A stretch of 64,000 bases of DNA from Hahella sp. (GCA_028280065.1 JANQMN010000037.1:1-64000), one strand, 5' to 3'. Numbered from the stretch's first letter, positions 35,147 through 44,739 are shown. Numbers and translations: made by a program. Notes: a model not told the origin generated them from the sequence alone.

Positions 35147-35210
35147 AGACAATTCTGGCGTACCCAGGGGCTCTCATCCCCTAGCCCATTGACTGCTGAG
35201 TTCCAGATAT
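35147..35210 (-). repeat. tRNA 3'-end-like relic / hairpin
   Basis: On the minus strand AGGGG-ATGAGAG-CCCCT forms a 5-7-5 hairpin followed by GGGTACGCCA. This copies the layout of the T-arm, acceptor strand and CCA end of the nearby tRNA-Glu (AGGGG-TTCGAAT-CCCCT, ending GACGCCA). The T-loop bases are lost, so it is not a functional tRNA. An outer TCTGG/CCAGA pair encloses it. It may be a decayed tRNA or an old attachment site. Confidence 0.35.
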
Positions 35211-35239
35211 AAAAAAGCCTGCAGAGTATGCAGGCTTTT
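35211..35239 (-). terminator. Rho-independent terminator after tRNA-Glu
   Basis: AAAGCCTGCA and TGCAGGCTTT pair around a 5-base loop and are followed on the minus strand by TTTTTT. It lies 8 bases past the 3' end of the tRNA. Confidence 0.85.
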
Positions 35240-35246
35240 CGAAATA

Positions 35247-35322
35247 TGGCGTCCCCTAGGGGATTCGAACCCCTGTTACCGCCGTGAAAGGGCGGTGTCC
35301 TAGGCCTCTAGACGAAGGGGAC
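35247..35322 (-). tRNA. tRNA-Glu (anticodon TTC)
   Basis: The 76-base minus-strand sequence begins GTCCCCTTCGTCTAGAGG and ends GGGGACGCCA, with an encoded CCA. The acceptor stem GTCCCC/GGGGAC, the anticodon arm CCGCC-CTTTCAC-GGCGG with anticodon TTC, and the T arm AGGGG-TTCGAAT-CCCCT are all intact. It is a typical gammaproteobacterial tRNA-Glu. Confidence 0.97.
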
Positions 35323-35640
35323 GGGTCTGTCTCGTCTAACAAGGCCGCGAATTCTATTGGAAGAAAATTTCCCTGTCAAACATTAATTAAGATTGACCGC
35401 GGTATTGATACTAACCTTCATTCTAAGCGCTCTAATCACGCGCGGTTTGAAATCAACCCTAAAAGATTAGGCTACACTAAAATTCTGTTACCTGGCTTTT
35501 GCGATTAGCGGGGCCATCGGTATTAAGGATCCGCTTTCCATTGGCGGGCGGCTACGAAATGTTACTGAAAACCCATGGGAGATTTTCCTATTATTCTCGG
35601 TGACCAGTTGATTGCTTTTATCTAATTTTTTGAGTAAGTG
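35323..35640. other. Intergenic region between tRNA-Glu and EAL-HDOD gene
   Basis: No coding sequence was recognised. The region should contain the minus-strand tRNA promoter and the plus-strand promoter for the EAL-HDOD and tatD genes. I see no repeat or riboswitch. Confidence 0.45.
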
Positions 35641-36846
35641 ATGTCCAACGAACAGATCCTATATGCAAGACAACCGATCGTAGATCGAAATCAAGAAATT
35701 TATGGCTATGAGCTGTTGTTTCGGTCTGAAACGCCGGGGGCATTTGACGGGAACTTGGCTACGTCGCAAGTATTGCTCAATGCTTTCACCGAAGGCGACA
35801 TCGAAGCCTTCATGGAAGGAGGCAGGGCTTTCGTTAACTTTACCAAGGACTTGCTTACACAACCGCCGCCTTTCGACAAAAAACACCTGATCATAGAGAT
35901 TCTTGAGAATATCGAACTCGATGCCGATATTCAGAAAGCTATTACCGAATTAAGCCGGCGCGGATTCAGCTTGGCATTGGACGATTATGTGCCGGGTACG
36001 GTTTTCGATGCGTTGCTGCCCAGCGTGTCATTTGTCAAGCTCGAGTACCCCGCCATAGAAAAAGAACAGCTCCCTGTCCTGATAGAGAATCTAAAAGAGC
36101 ACGATGTCACTATCCTGGCTGAGAAGATTGAAACCCACGAAGATTTCAAACACTGCATGGAACTCGGATGCGATTTGTTTCAAGGGTATTTCTATAGTAA
36201 ACCGCAAATTGTTACCGGCCGCAGGATGCCACAAAACAAAATGGCAATAATGGAACTGATCGCGAAGGTGCAAAATCCGGTGCTCGCCGTTGACCAGATT
36301 ATTCATACGATCAGTCGCGATCCCTATCTAAGCATCAAGCTCCTGCAACTGATCAACTCTGCGGCTTTTCGGCGTCCCCGCAAGATCGAGAGCATTCATA
36401 TGGCGGTAATGTTGTTGGGTATCAGCCGTATTAAGGCCTGGTCGACGCTCCTGGCTCTGTCCAATATCGACGACAAGCCTAATAGCTTGGTCACCGTGGC
36501 GTTAATTCGCGCACATATGTGCGAGCTGATTGCCGATGTGGTTGAACCGAAGGCCAAGGATACCTACTTTACCATCGGACTCTTCTCCTGCCTGGAAGCT
36601 TTCTTTGATACCCCGTTGGCGGATATTCTGCGGACCTTGCCACTGGATGACAGAATTAAAGACGCATTGTTGAAAATGAAAGGCAAACCAGGCCTTGCGC
36701 TGAACACCGTGCTTCATTATGAACGAACAAACTTCGACTCTATTCATTGGAGGCTTCTTGAAAAACAAGGAGTTACAGGGAAAATGTTAAGTAATTTCTA
36801 CAAGCAGAGCATCCATTTCGCATACGAATATAACAACGTCAAATGA
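35641..36846 (+). CDS. EAL-HDOD (YuxH-like) signalling protein, likely non-catalytic EAL
   Basis: This 401-residue two-domain protein has an EAL-like region (about 5-190) and a HDOD region (about 200-390). The EAL signature is changed to YGYELLFR, the DDFGTG loop to LDDYVPGT and KID to KLE, while QGYFYSKP is kept. Loss of several c-di-GMP hydrolysis residues suggests the domain binds rather than degrades c-di-GMP. The HDOD part (PYLSIKLLQLINSAAF, then AVMLLGISRIKAW) is a degenerate HD fold found in regulatory proteins. A GTG three bases upstream of ATG 35641 could also start it. The stop overlaps the tatD start by 4 bases, so the two genes are co-transcribed. Confidence 0.88.
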   Translation: MSNEQILYARQPIVDRNQEIYGYELLFRSETPGAFDGNLATSQVLLNAFTEGDIEAFMEGGRAFVNFTKDLLTQPPPFDKKHLIIEILENIELDADIQKAITELSRRGFSLALDDYVPGTVFDALLPSVSFVKLEYPAIEKEQLPVLIENLKEHDVTILAEKIETHEDFKHCMELGCDLFQGYFYSKPQIVTGRRMPQNKMAIMELIAKVQNPVLAVDQIIHTISRDPYLSIKLLQLINSAAFRRPRKIESIHMAVMLLGISRIKAWSTLLALSNIDDKPNSLVTVALIRAHMCELIADVVEPKAKDTYFTIGLFSCLEAFFDTPLADILRTLPLDDRIKDALLKMKGKPGLALNTVLHYERTNFDSIHWRLLEKQGVTGKMLSNFYKQSIHFAYEYNNVK

Positions 36847-37628
36847 TAGATATCGGCTGTAATCTTAGCCATCCAAAACTGCGTAAGGGCGATCCGGATC
36901 TCACCCGGCTCGTCGCCGATTGCAAAAAGCATGGTGTTGAACGGCTGGTTGCTATCGGTACCGATCTCGAAGATAGCAAAGCAGCGATCCGGCTTACCGA
37001 ACGGTATCCGGGTTTCGTCAATGCGACCGTAGGCATCCATCCCCATGATGCAAAGGATATCAAGGCTGAGGATTGGCAGGAATTCAAAGCGCTGTTAAAA
37101 AACCCGGAAGTAGTCGCCATCGGTGAAATGGGGCTCGATTTCTGCCGCAACTATTCACCGCAACCGGTTCAGTTGGAAGTGTTTGAAAAACAGTTGCAGC
37201 TTAACGAAGCCATTCGAAAGCCGCTTTACCTGCACGAACGGGATGCCACGGACCAGCAAGTAGCGCTCCTGACACGCTATCGGGATAAGTTCCCTGCCGG
37301 CGTCGCACATTGCTTTACCGGCGGCAGTATTACTGTCAAGCGGTATCTGGACCTCGACCTCTACATCGGGATAACCGGTTGGATTTGCGACGAAAGAAGA
37401 AACCAGGATCTGCTAGAGGCTGTTCCATTCATTCCGAATGACCGTTTACTGGTGGAAACAGACTGCCCCTTCCTATTGCCCCGCACACTATCGCCAAAGC
37501 CCAAGGACCGCGTTTGCCGGCCCTGGCATGTTCAACAGGTGCTGGAGGAACTGGCGGCTATCCGCAATACCTCCTTTGAAGCCTTACGCGAATTAACCAC
37601 TGAAAATGCGGTACGGTTCCTGGCCTGA
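36843..37628 (+). CDS. tatD: TatD-family metal-dependent DNase
   Basis: This 261-residue TIM-barrel hydrolase closely resembles E. coli TatD: MIDIGCNLSHPKL at the start (TatD proper lacks the HxH of YcfH/YjjV), VGIHPHDAKD, VVAIGEMGLDF, YLHERDA, HCFTGGS, YIGITGWICDERR and LLVETDCPFLLPR. TatD removes damaged bases or trims 3' DNA ends and has no proven role in Tat export. Here it is not next to tatABC. It overlaps the EAL-HDOD gene by 4 bases and is followed by a strong hairpin terminator. Confidence 0.94.
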   Translation: MIDIGCNLSHPKLRKGDPDLTRLVADCKKHGVERLVAIGTDLEDSKAAIRLTERYPGFVNATVGIHPHDAKDIKAEDWQEFKALLKNPEVVAIGEMGLDFCRNYSPQPVQLEVFEKQLQLNEAIRKPLYLHERDATDQQVALLTRYRDKFPAGVAHCFTGGSITVKRYLDLDLYIGITGWICDERRNQDLLEAVPFIPNDRLLVETDCPFLLPRTLSPKPKDRVCRPWHVQQVLEELAAIRNTSFEALRELTTENAVRFLA

Positions 37629-37690
37629 TAGTCAAAACGAAGAACCAACCTGATACGTTGATTGAGCCATATTTAGTTTTCACACAGGCA

Positions 37691-37720
37691 TAAAAAAACC
37701 CTGCATGACAGGGCTCTTTT
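37691..37720. terminator. Bidirectional terminator between tatD and small gene
   Basis: CCCTG-CATGA-CAGGG is flanked by AAAAAAA on the left and CTCTTTT on the right, so it can end transcription from both sides. This fits the convergent genes tatD (plus) and 37751-38200 (minus). Confidence 0.8.
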
Positions 37721-37750
37721 AACAAACGAAGTTCCAGTAAATCGAAGCGC

Positions 37751-38200
37751 TTATGAACGAATATCGATGACCGTACCCAACGCTTCATTGGCGGACGGGT
37801 TAAACTGTTGCGCAACGTTGTTTGGCTCCTGGGCCGCAGCTTGCTGCTGTTCCCGTTCCAGCGCTTCCTGTTCGGCCTCATCGGCTTCCCGCGCCGCCGC
37901 TGCCTGGGTGTCTTCGGTTTCAGTGGCTTCTGCCGCCGGTACTGTTGATACCAGGTTCTGATTTTGAGTTTCGGTGGTCTGTTCGGTTTCTGCGACCTGC
38001 TGATTGGTTGCGAGACTCAACTCGACAGCTTCTCGGGAAATATCCACTTCAACCGCAGCGGGATTGGTATTGGAGTTAAGGCTACGCTCCGGCCTTTCGG
38101 TTTCTGAAGCGGTGGAGGCTTCTTCCCGGGCACGTTGGGTTGCGATATCAAATTGACGCAAACTGCCACTTGAGGCGCTGGCAATCGTATTCTCAGGCAT
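37751..38200 (-). CDS. Low-complexity Ala/Glu/Gln-rich small protein
   Basis: I do not recognise the function. The 149 residues have a conserved-looking N-terminus (MPENTIASASSGSLRQFD), a segment VEVDISREAVELSLATNQQV, a long disordered middle rich in A, E, Q and T, and a C-terminus ending GTVIDIRS. The VDISREAVELS stretch and the short hydrophobic end resemble small proteins associated with motility or appendages, but this is weak. GGAGGTGA lies 7 bases before ATG 38200, an excellent ribosome binding site, so the gene is probably real. Confidence 0.65.
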   Translation of the reverse strand: MPENTIASASSGSLRQFDIATQRAREEASTASETERPERSLNSNTNPAAVEVDISREAVELSLATNQQVAETEQTTETQNQNLVSTVPAAEATETEDTQAAAAREADEAEQEALEREQQQAAAQEPNNVAQQFNPSANEALGTVIDIRS

Positions 38201-38230
38201 CTCGGTCACCTCCGAAAAAATTACCCACAT

Positions 38231-38679
38231 TATGGCACAGATTGTACAGATTTTAAACTCGCAAGCTCTTGCTAAACTGTTGCTTCCGGACGAATTTTAA
38301 AATAAACGAATAATATTTATTACGTATCAAGTATGGTTTCGGGCCTCTTTTATGCATCGGGGCGGTTTCCAAGATAGGGTTTTATTGCTTGTTGGGCTAT
38401 CCTGGTCTAACTTTAAGGGATTAAAATCGGGAATTTCAGGGGTTGTTGCCACACACTTCCCGGCGTCCATATCTTCATAAGAATCAAACAGTTTAAAGAA
38501 TTTGGCGCCGCCGAATGCAGAGCATCGGCATCAGGTTGATTCTTGGCTATGACGCAATTTGATTTGGGGTGACACATTAGCTAGGCAAAGGAATCGAAGT
38601 AGAATTCGATGAGTTTTATTATTACGCTCGAAATCAACTTCGATGCTGTCTTTTCCATCAGGCATGAGTAAATCTATAG
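38231..38679. other. Intergenic region with a UGA-interrupted frame
   Basis: No standard gene is seen. On the minus strand a frame runs from ATG 38665 to TGA 38327 with one internal TGA at codon 45 (38531-38533). The product would begin MPDGKDSIEVDF and resume with FGGAKFFKLFDSYEDM after the stop. A hairpin can form directly after the internal TGA. No ribosome binding site precedes the ATG. It may be a pseudogene or chance. The promoter of the GGDEF-EAL gene should also lie here. Confidence 0.35.
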
Positions 38680-41091
38680 ATGCTTCGTAAACTATGGAAT
38701 TTTAAGGAAAACTCACCCCTTTCCTTTAAAATGCTCGGCTATATTCTGGTTTGCAGCTCGCTGTTCACGCTGTTCGCTACGGGCATACAAGTCTATGCGG
38801 ATTACCGCAAGGATGTATCCCTGGTAGACCAGCGCATGCAACTCATCGAAACCAGCTATCAATCTTCACTGGCCAGAAGTTTGTGGTCGCTGGATCAAAA
38901 ACTTCTGACGGTGCAGTTGCAAGGAATTCTCAATCTTCCGGATATCGTCCACCTGCACCTCAAAATTTTTCCCGATTCGGAAATCGAAATGGGCGAAATT
39001 CCACCGCGCATTCCCACTATCGAATATGAAATCACCCTGCAGCATAGTTCTGATGACATATACGAACTGGGTCACCTGACCATTACCGCCAGTCTTGATG
39101 AAATCTACAAGCAACTGCGCGAACGGATTTTTATAATCATGACCACACAGGCCTTCAAAACCTTCTTTATATCCATCCTGATTCTTTGGATATTCCAGGT
39201 TTTGGTCACCCGGCATCTGGGAAAGATGGCGAATTACGCCCGCAGCCTGAACATAAATCACTTGGAAACACCGCTTCGGCTGGATAGAAAACAAGCGACG
39301 GAAAATCAGCCGGACGAGTTGCAACGGGTCACGGACGCCATCAACGAAATGCGTATGACCCTGCTGAAAGATATAGAAAAGCAGAAGCGTGATGCGGCGG
39401 AAATCAGTAAGCTTTCCCTGGCGATAGATCAAAGTCCTTCTTCGGTGCTGATTTGTGATCGAAAATGGCGAATCGTTTATGCCAATCAGAAGTTCAGCCA
39501 GCTCACCGGTCACAATCTCAACTCCATCCTGAACAAGCATCCCCGGGAACTCACCCACATTAGCTCGGATGCTTCACAGAACGAACAACTCTGGCAAAAC
39601 ATCGAAGTTCAGGTAGAGCGCGCGGGGATGTGGCAGGGTGAAATGCACAGTACCCGACAAGGGGGGGAAAAATTCTGGGAACAGGTGGTTATTACTCCGA
39701 TCAAGGATGAAACCAACAACCCTAAGCAGTTCCTGATTCTGGGTGAAGATATCAGTGTCCGAAAACGCTATGAACAACAGTTGTTGCGGCAAGCCAACTA
39801 CGATCTGTTGACGGGGTTGCCAAACAGAATGCTGGCCTTGGACCGATTGAAACTGGCGTTGGCGCAAAGCAGACGCGACGAGTCGAAAGTCGGGCTCATG
39901 TTCCTGGACCTCGACAACTTTAAGCATATCAATGACACCATGGGGCATGATGCCGGTGATTCTCTGCTGATAGAAGCTTCCAGACGCATTTCTTCATCCC
40001 TTAGAGGCAACAGTACCGTGGCCCGCCTGGGCGGTGACGAATTTTTGATTATTCTGCCTGGCCTGGAAGACCCGGCAGACGCTGAGTTGGTGGCGGACCG
40101 GATTCTGGCCGCCTTCTCCGCGCCGTTTATTCTCAGCAATCAGGAGGTGTTTGTCAGCACCAGTATCGGAGTCGCGATCTACCCGATCGATAGCGAAAAC
40201 TCTTCCACCTTGCTGCAACAGGCCGATGCCGCCATGTACCAGGCAAAAAACCGGGGGAAAAGCTCTTTCCACCGGTTTACTCCTGACTTGAATCAGCAAT
40301 CCAGGGAACGCCTGAAGCTCGAAACTCAGCTCCGCAAGGCGATGGAACACAATGAGCTACGTTTGTTTTATCAACCCATAGTGGAAACCGCCAGCGGCAA
40401 GGTGGTCGGCGCGGAGGCATTGCTGCGTTGGAGTAATCCAATGTTGGGCATGGTAGCGCCGGATAAGTTTATTCCGTTGGCGGAAGAAACCGGGTTGATC
40501 ACGGCGATGGGCAACTGGGTGCTGCAAACTGCCTGTAAAGCCGTTAAAAACTGGCAGGATGAAAGCGGCGAAGAACTCACCATGGCGGTCAATGTATCGC
40601 CCCGGCAGTTCCGCGACGCCAGATTTGTCGATTCGGTGCGCGATGCTTTGTTGGCAAACAACTTGAAAAGTGAATGCCTGGAATTGGAAATTACCGAAAG
40701 GCTGCTGTTGGACGATTCAATCGAGACCTACGAGATACTCAATCAACTCGATGAAATGGGTGTACGACTTTCGGTTGATGATTTCGGAACAGGTTATTCT
40801 GCTTTGAGCTATCTCAAGAGTTACCCCTTTGATTCCCTTAAAATCGACCGCTCTTTTGTGAAGGATGTCATGACGGAGTCTGAAGACGCCGCTTTGGTAA
40901 CCGCGATAATTACCATGGCGCATAGTTTAGGTCTGAAAGTCGTGGGAGAAGGTGTCGAGGATTCCGCACAGCTCAACTTTCTGCGTAATAAAGGCTGTGA
41001 TTTTGCCCAAGGCTACTATTATAACCGTCCCGTTCCCGAACAGGACTTTAGCGAGTGGTTCAATGAAAATCTGAGGGCAAGAGCCTCCTGA
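38680..41091 (+). CDS. PAS-GGDEF-EAL transmembrane signalling protein
   Basis: This 803-residue bifunctional c-di-GMP enzyme has an N-terminal membrane helix (about 18-40), a periplasmic sensor region, a second helix (about 158-178), a HAMP-like linker, and a PAS domain (about 243-365). A diguanylate cyclase domain follows with an intact LGGDEF active site, then a phosphodiesterase domain with AEALLRW, ITERLLLDD, VDDFGTGYSALSYL and KIDRSFV, all intact. Both activities could be present; GGDEF-EAL proteins often use one mainly. It stands alone and its sensor ligand is unknown. Confidence 0.95.
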   Translation: MLRKLWNFKENSPLSFKMLGYILVCSSLFTLFATGIQVYADYRKDVSLVDQRMQLIETSYQSSLARSLWSLDQKLLTVQLQGILNLPDIVHLHLKIFPDSEIEMGEIPPRIPTIEYEITLQHSSDDIYELGHLTITASLDEIYKQLRERIFIIMTTQAFKTFFISILILWIFQVLVTRHLGKMANYARSLNINHLETPLRLDRKQATENQPDELQRVTDAINEMRMTLLKDIEKQKRDAAEISKLSLAIDQSPSSVLICDRKWRIVYANQKFSQLTGHNLNSILNKHPRELTHISSDASQNEQLWQNIEVQVERAGMWQGEMHSTRQGGEKFWEQVVITPIKDETNNPKQFLILGEDISVRKRYEQQLLRQANYDLLTGLPNRMLALDRLKLALAQSRRDESKVGLMFLDLDNFKHINDTMGHDAGDSLLIEASRRISSSLRGNSTVARLGGDEFLIILPGLEDPADAELVADRILAAFSAPFILSNQEVFVSTSIGVAIYPIDSENSSTLLQQADAAMYQAKNRGKSSFHRFTPDLNQQSRERLKLETQLRKAMEHNELRLFYQPIVETASGKVVGAEALLRWSNPMLGMVAPDKFIPLAEETGLITAMGNWVLQTACKAVKNWQDESGEELTMAVNVSPRQFRDARFVDSVRDALLANNLKSECLELEITERLLLDDSIETYEILNQLDEMGVRLSVDDFGTGYSALSYLKSYPFDSLKIDRSFVKDVMTESEDAALVTAIITMAHSLGLKVVGEGVEDSAQLNFLRNKGCDFAQGYYYNRPVPEQDFSEWFNENLRARAS

Positions 41092-41261
41092 TTCACCACC
41101 CGCATCCGGGCGCATTGCGACAGAGTGCGCCAATAGCTGGAAACCGATAACGAAACTGGGAATCACAAACAGGTTCGAGGTATGCAGCAGCCAGTATTGT
41201 CATCGTTTTGCAATCCATTCATTGCACTCTCAAATTAGCAGCGAAAAGTGAACATAAAATT

Positions 41262-42464
41262 ATGTCCAGCAACATTTTAGTACTTAACAGCGGTAGTTCC
41301 TCCCTGAAGTTCGCGATCATCGAGCCGGCGGAAGAGACGACACTGGTATCCGGCCTGGTTGATAGAATCGGCCAGGATAGCGCAACTATCAAAATCAAAT
41401 TTGCCGACAAGGACTCGGTTACCACCCCCTACCCCAAGGCCGATCACCACCAGGCATTGCTGAAAGTTCTGGATCAGATTAACGCCGATGGGGGCGATTT
41501 GACATTGGCGGGAATCGGTCATCGGGTGGTACATGGCGGGGAATTCTTCCGCCAGTCGGTTACCATCACGCCGACTGTATTGGCTCAAATCAAAGCCTGC
41601 AATCATTTAGCGCCGCTGCACAATCCCGCCAATGTGGTCGGCATCGACGCCATTTCCGAGGAGTTGCCGGACCTGCCCCAGGTAGCCGTATTCGATACTG
41701 CCTTTCATCAGTCCATTCCTGCTCATGCGTTCACCTACGCATTGCCGAACGAACTGTATAAGAAACACAGTCTGCGGCGTTATGGTTTTCATGGCACCAG
41801 CCACCGATATGTCACCATGGAAGCAGCCAAGCGTCTCGATAAGCCGGTGGCCCAAGTTAATCTGGTCACCGCCCATCTGGGCAACGGCTGCAGCGCCACC
41901 GCCGTTCATCTGGGCAAGTCCGTTGACACCAGCATGGGCCTGACGCCGTTGGAAGGCCTGGTCATGGGTACCCGTTGCGGCGATGTTGATCCAGGGCTGC
42001 TTTTACATCTGATAGATTCTCAAGGCTACAGCCCGGACGAACTGAACAAAATGCTGAACAAGGAAAGCGGGCTGCTCGGTATCTCCGGATTAAGCAACGA
42101 TATGCGAACGCTGTTGCATGCCGAAACGGAAGGCGACCGCCAGGCAGCGCTTGCCATTTCGGTATTTTGTTATCGATTGGCCAAAACCATCGCGGGCTTG
42201 GCAGTTTCCGCGCATCCCTTGGACGCCTTGGTGTTTACCGGCGGCATCGGCGAAAACGCCTCGCTAATCAGGCAGCGGGTCTGCCAGCAGTTAGCGCTAC
42301 TCGGTATTTCTATCGATCCAAGCGTCAATAAACTCCACGGCAAGGACCATTCCGGGGTGATTTCCGATTCCCAATCAAAATTACCGGTGTTGGTGATTCC
42401 CACCAACGAAGAATTATTGATTGCGAAAGACACCTTGGCCTTAGTTTCTTCAGTAGCGCAATAG
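41262..42464 (+). CDS. ackA: Acetate kinase
   Basis: This is acetate kinase (400 residues, as in E. coli), making ATP and acetate from acetyl phosphate or the reverse. The signature start ILVLNSGSSSLKF, the GHRVVHGGE motif, FHGTSHRYV, HLGNGCS, TPLEGLVMGTRCGDVD and FTGGIGENA are all present. I chose ATG 41262, where the family sequence begins; an upstream frame from 41208 is unlikely. It is followed 60 bases later by pta and then glgC on the same strand, forming an acetate overflow module linked to glycogen synthesis. Confidence 0.97.
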   Translation: MSSNILVLNSGSSSLKFAIIEPAEETTLVSGLVDRIGQDSATIKIKFADKDSVTTPYPKADHHQALLKVLDQINADGGDLTLAGIGHRVVHGGEFFRQSVTITPTVLAQIKACNHLAPLHNPANVVGIDAISEELPDLPQVAVFDTAFHQSIPAHAFTYALPNELYKKHSLRRYGFHGTSHRYVTMEAAKRLDKPVAQVNLVTAHLGNGCSATAVHLGKSVDTSMGLTPLEGLVMGTRCGDVDPGLLLHLIDSQGYSPDELNKMLNKESGLLGISGLSNDMRTLLHAETEGDRQAALAISVFCYRLAKTIAGLAVSAHPLDALVFTGGIGENASLIRQRVCQQLALLGISIDPSVNKLHGKDHSGVISDSQSKLPVLVIPTNEELLIAKDTLALVSSVAQ

Positions 42465-42524
42465 TAACTTTCAGGACTATTTTAACGATGTTGTATGCAA
42501 AGATTTTGTTAGCGAGGAATTACT

Positions 42525-44672
42525 GTGGCTAAGGTATTTTTTGTCGCGCCGGCGTCCGCACATGTCGGCTTGACATCGGTTTGTCTCGGCCTCCTTCGGG
42601 CCATGGATAATGTCGGTTTGCGTGTGGGTTTTTTCAAACCCTTTGCCCAATCGGCGGATACGAGGGATGAAGACCTTCACCCTTCCGACCGCTCGGTGGT
42701 GTTTGCACGGGATTTGATGAGTCTGCATGTACCGGACCCGTTGTCGATAAAATTCGGTCATGACCTGATGAGCCGCAATAAGACCGGCTTTTTAATGGAA
42801 AACGTCATCGGCAAGTTTGATGAAAAGGAAAAAGATGCCGATGTTGTGATTGTTGAGGGACTGGTGCCCGCCCAAGGAGACGATTATTCCGCTTCCATCA
42901 ACGTATCCGTCGCCCGAACCCTGAATGCGGAAGTTATTCTAGTGGCTAGCCCGGAAGGTTTGACAGCAAAAGAACTGGAAGAAACTCTGGACCTGACGGC
43001 GCGATTATTTGCCGATCCATCCGACCCCAATATCGTGGGCTGTGTGCTGAACAAAATCAAGCCGACCGGAATCCATCGGGTACCGAAGCTGGAAGGGCTC
43101 GATTACGAGGAGAAGTCCGAGGTTGACGACGAGCAGGCAACGTCGATAATCGATGACATCGACGTCCGTCTGTTAGGCAGGATTCCCTGGCAGCCAGGTC
43201 TGGTCGCTCCCCGTATGTCGGATGTCGCCAACTCTCTCCAGGCGCGGGTGATCAATCTGGGCGATTCGGTTCACCGCCGGGTTTTACAGGTAACGGTATG
43301 TGCCCGAACCTTGCCGAACATGGTGGACCAGCTCCGGCCCGGCGCTCTAATTGTGACTCCTGGGGACCGGGAAGATATAGTCGTTGCCTGTTGCATGGCG
43401 GCACTCACCGGCGTTCCTTTGGCGGGTCTGATTCTTACCGGTAACCTGGAACCGGACTCAAGAACTGTCAAACTTTGCCTTCCCGCATTCGATACCGGAC
43501 TAACAGTGCTCAGTACACCGTTGGACACCTATGAAACGGCAAACCGCTTATCCCGGATGGACCCGGAAGTTCCGCTGGACGACCTGGAACGAATTGAGTC
43601 GGTGATTACCAACGTTGCGACCGAAATTGACTCGGAATGGTTGGCCACCCGCGTCAAAACCGAACGTAAGCCGCGTCTGTCGCCCGCTGCCTTTCGCTAT
43701 CAGCTCACCAAACGGGCACGTGAAGCGGGCAAAACCATTATCCTTCCCGAAGGCAACGAACCCAGAACCATTCAGGCGGCATGCATATGCGCCGAGCGTA
43801 AAATTGCGAAATGCATTCTGGTCGGGAGAGAAGCCGAAATTCGCTCGGTTGCCGCAACCCAAGGCGTTAAACTGCATGAAAGTATTCGCATCATTGACCC
43901 TGATGAAGTGAGACATAAGTACATTGCACCCATGGTGAAACTCCGAAGCCACAAAAACCTCACCCATCAAATGGTGGAAGCGTTGTTGGAAGACAGTGTG
44001 GTTCTGGCCACCATGATGCTGGCAATGGGCGAAGTAGACGGCCTGGTATCCGGCGCAGTGCATACCACGGCGAATACTGTCCGCCCGGCACTCCAGCTAA
44101 TCAAAGCCAGACCCGGTTGCCGGACAGTTTCCTCGGTATTTTTCATGTGCCTGCCAAAACAGGTCGTGGTCTATGGCGATTGCGCTATTAATCCGGATCC
44201 GACTGCGGAAGAACTGGCGGATATCGCAATCCAATGTGCCGACTCCGCTTCTCTGTTCGGCATCGAACCGAGAATCGCCATGCTGAGCTACAGTACCGGC
44301 ACCTCCGGGACCGGCAGCGATGTGGACAAAGTCCGGCAAGCGACTAAACTGGCACAAGAGAGTCGCCCGGATCTATTGCTGGACGGTCCATTACAATACG
44401 ACGCCGCAGCTATTGAGGATGTCGCACACAAAAAGGCGCCTAACAGTCCTGTGGCCGGTAAAGCCACCGTTTTTGTATTTCCCGATCTCAATACCGGAAA
44501 TACAACCTACAAGGCAGTGCAACGCAGCGCTAACGTAATCAGTATGGGCCCGATGTTACAAGGCTTAAAAAAGCCGGTGAACGATTTATCCCGTGGTGCT
44601 TTAGTGGAAGATATCGTTTTCACAATCGCCTTGACTGCCGTTCAGGCAACTCAGAACACGGATGTCTTGTAA
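42525..44672 (+). CDS. pta: Phosphate acetyltransferase
   Basis: This 715-residue protein is phosphotransacetylase of the long E. coli type, converting acetyl-CoA and phosphate to acetyl phosphate. It has an N-terminal P-loop-like DRTGG/AAA-type domain (beginning FVAPASAHVGLTSVCLG) and a C-terminal PTA_PTB catalytic domain (IILPEGNEPRT, DGLVSGAVHTTANTVRPALQ, AMLSYSTGTSG). The start is GTG 42525, preceded by GAGGA. It forms the AckA-Pta pathway with the preceding gene. Confidence 0.97.
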   Translation: MAKVFFVAPASAHVGLTSVCLGLLRAMDNVGLRVGFFKPFAQSADTRDEDLHPSDRSVVFARDLMSLHVPDPLSIKFGHDLMSRNKTGFLMENVIGKFDEKEKDADVVIVEGLVPAQGDDYSASINVSVARTLNAEVILVASPEGLTAKELEETLDLTARLFADPSDPNIVGCVLNKIKPTGIHRVPKLEGLDYEEKSEVDDEQATSIIDDIDVRLLGRIPWQPGLVAPRMSDVANSLQARVINLGDSVHRRVLQVTVCARTLPNMVDQLRPGALIVTPGDREDIVVACCMAALTGVPLAGLILTGNLEPDSRTVKLCLPAFDTGLTVLSTPLDTYETANRLSRMDPEVPLDDLERIESVITNVATEIDSEWLATRVKTERKPRLSPAAFRYQLTKRAREAGKTIILPEGNEPRTIQAACICAERKIAKCILVGREAEIRSVAATQGVKLHESIRIIDPDEVRHKYIAPMVKLRSHKNLTHQMVEALLEDSVVLATMMLAMGEVDGLVSGAVHTTANTVRPALQLIKARPGCRTVSSVFFMCLPKQVVVYGDCAINPDPTAEELADIAIQCADSASLFGIEPRIAMLSYSTGTSGTGSDVDKVRQATKLAQESRPDLLLDGPLQYDAAAIEDVAHKKAPNSPVAGKATVFVFPDLNTGNTTYKAVQRSANVISMGPMLQGLKKPVNDLSRGALVEDIVFTIALTAVQATQNTDVL

Positions 44673-44739
44673 ACAGCAGTAAGGCTGATATAGCAATCGT
44701 TTCGGGCGGCACTGACCCAATTAAAGGCAGGAGCACGCT

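Noticed and set aside
38866-39558. Minus-strand 230-residue frame inside the GGDEF-EAL gene
   Set aside because: It lies fully antisense to a well-supported gene and has no motif of its own.
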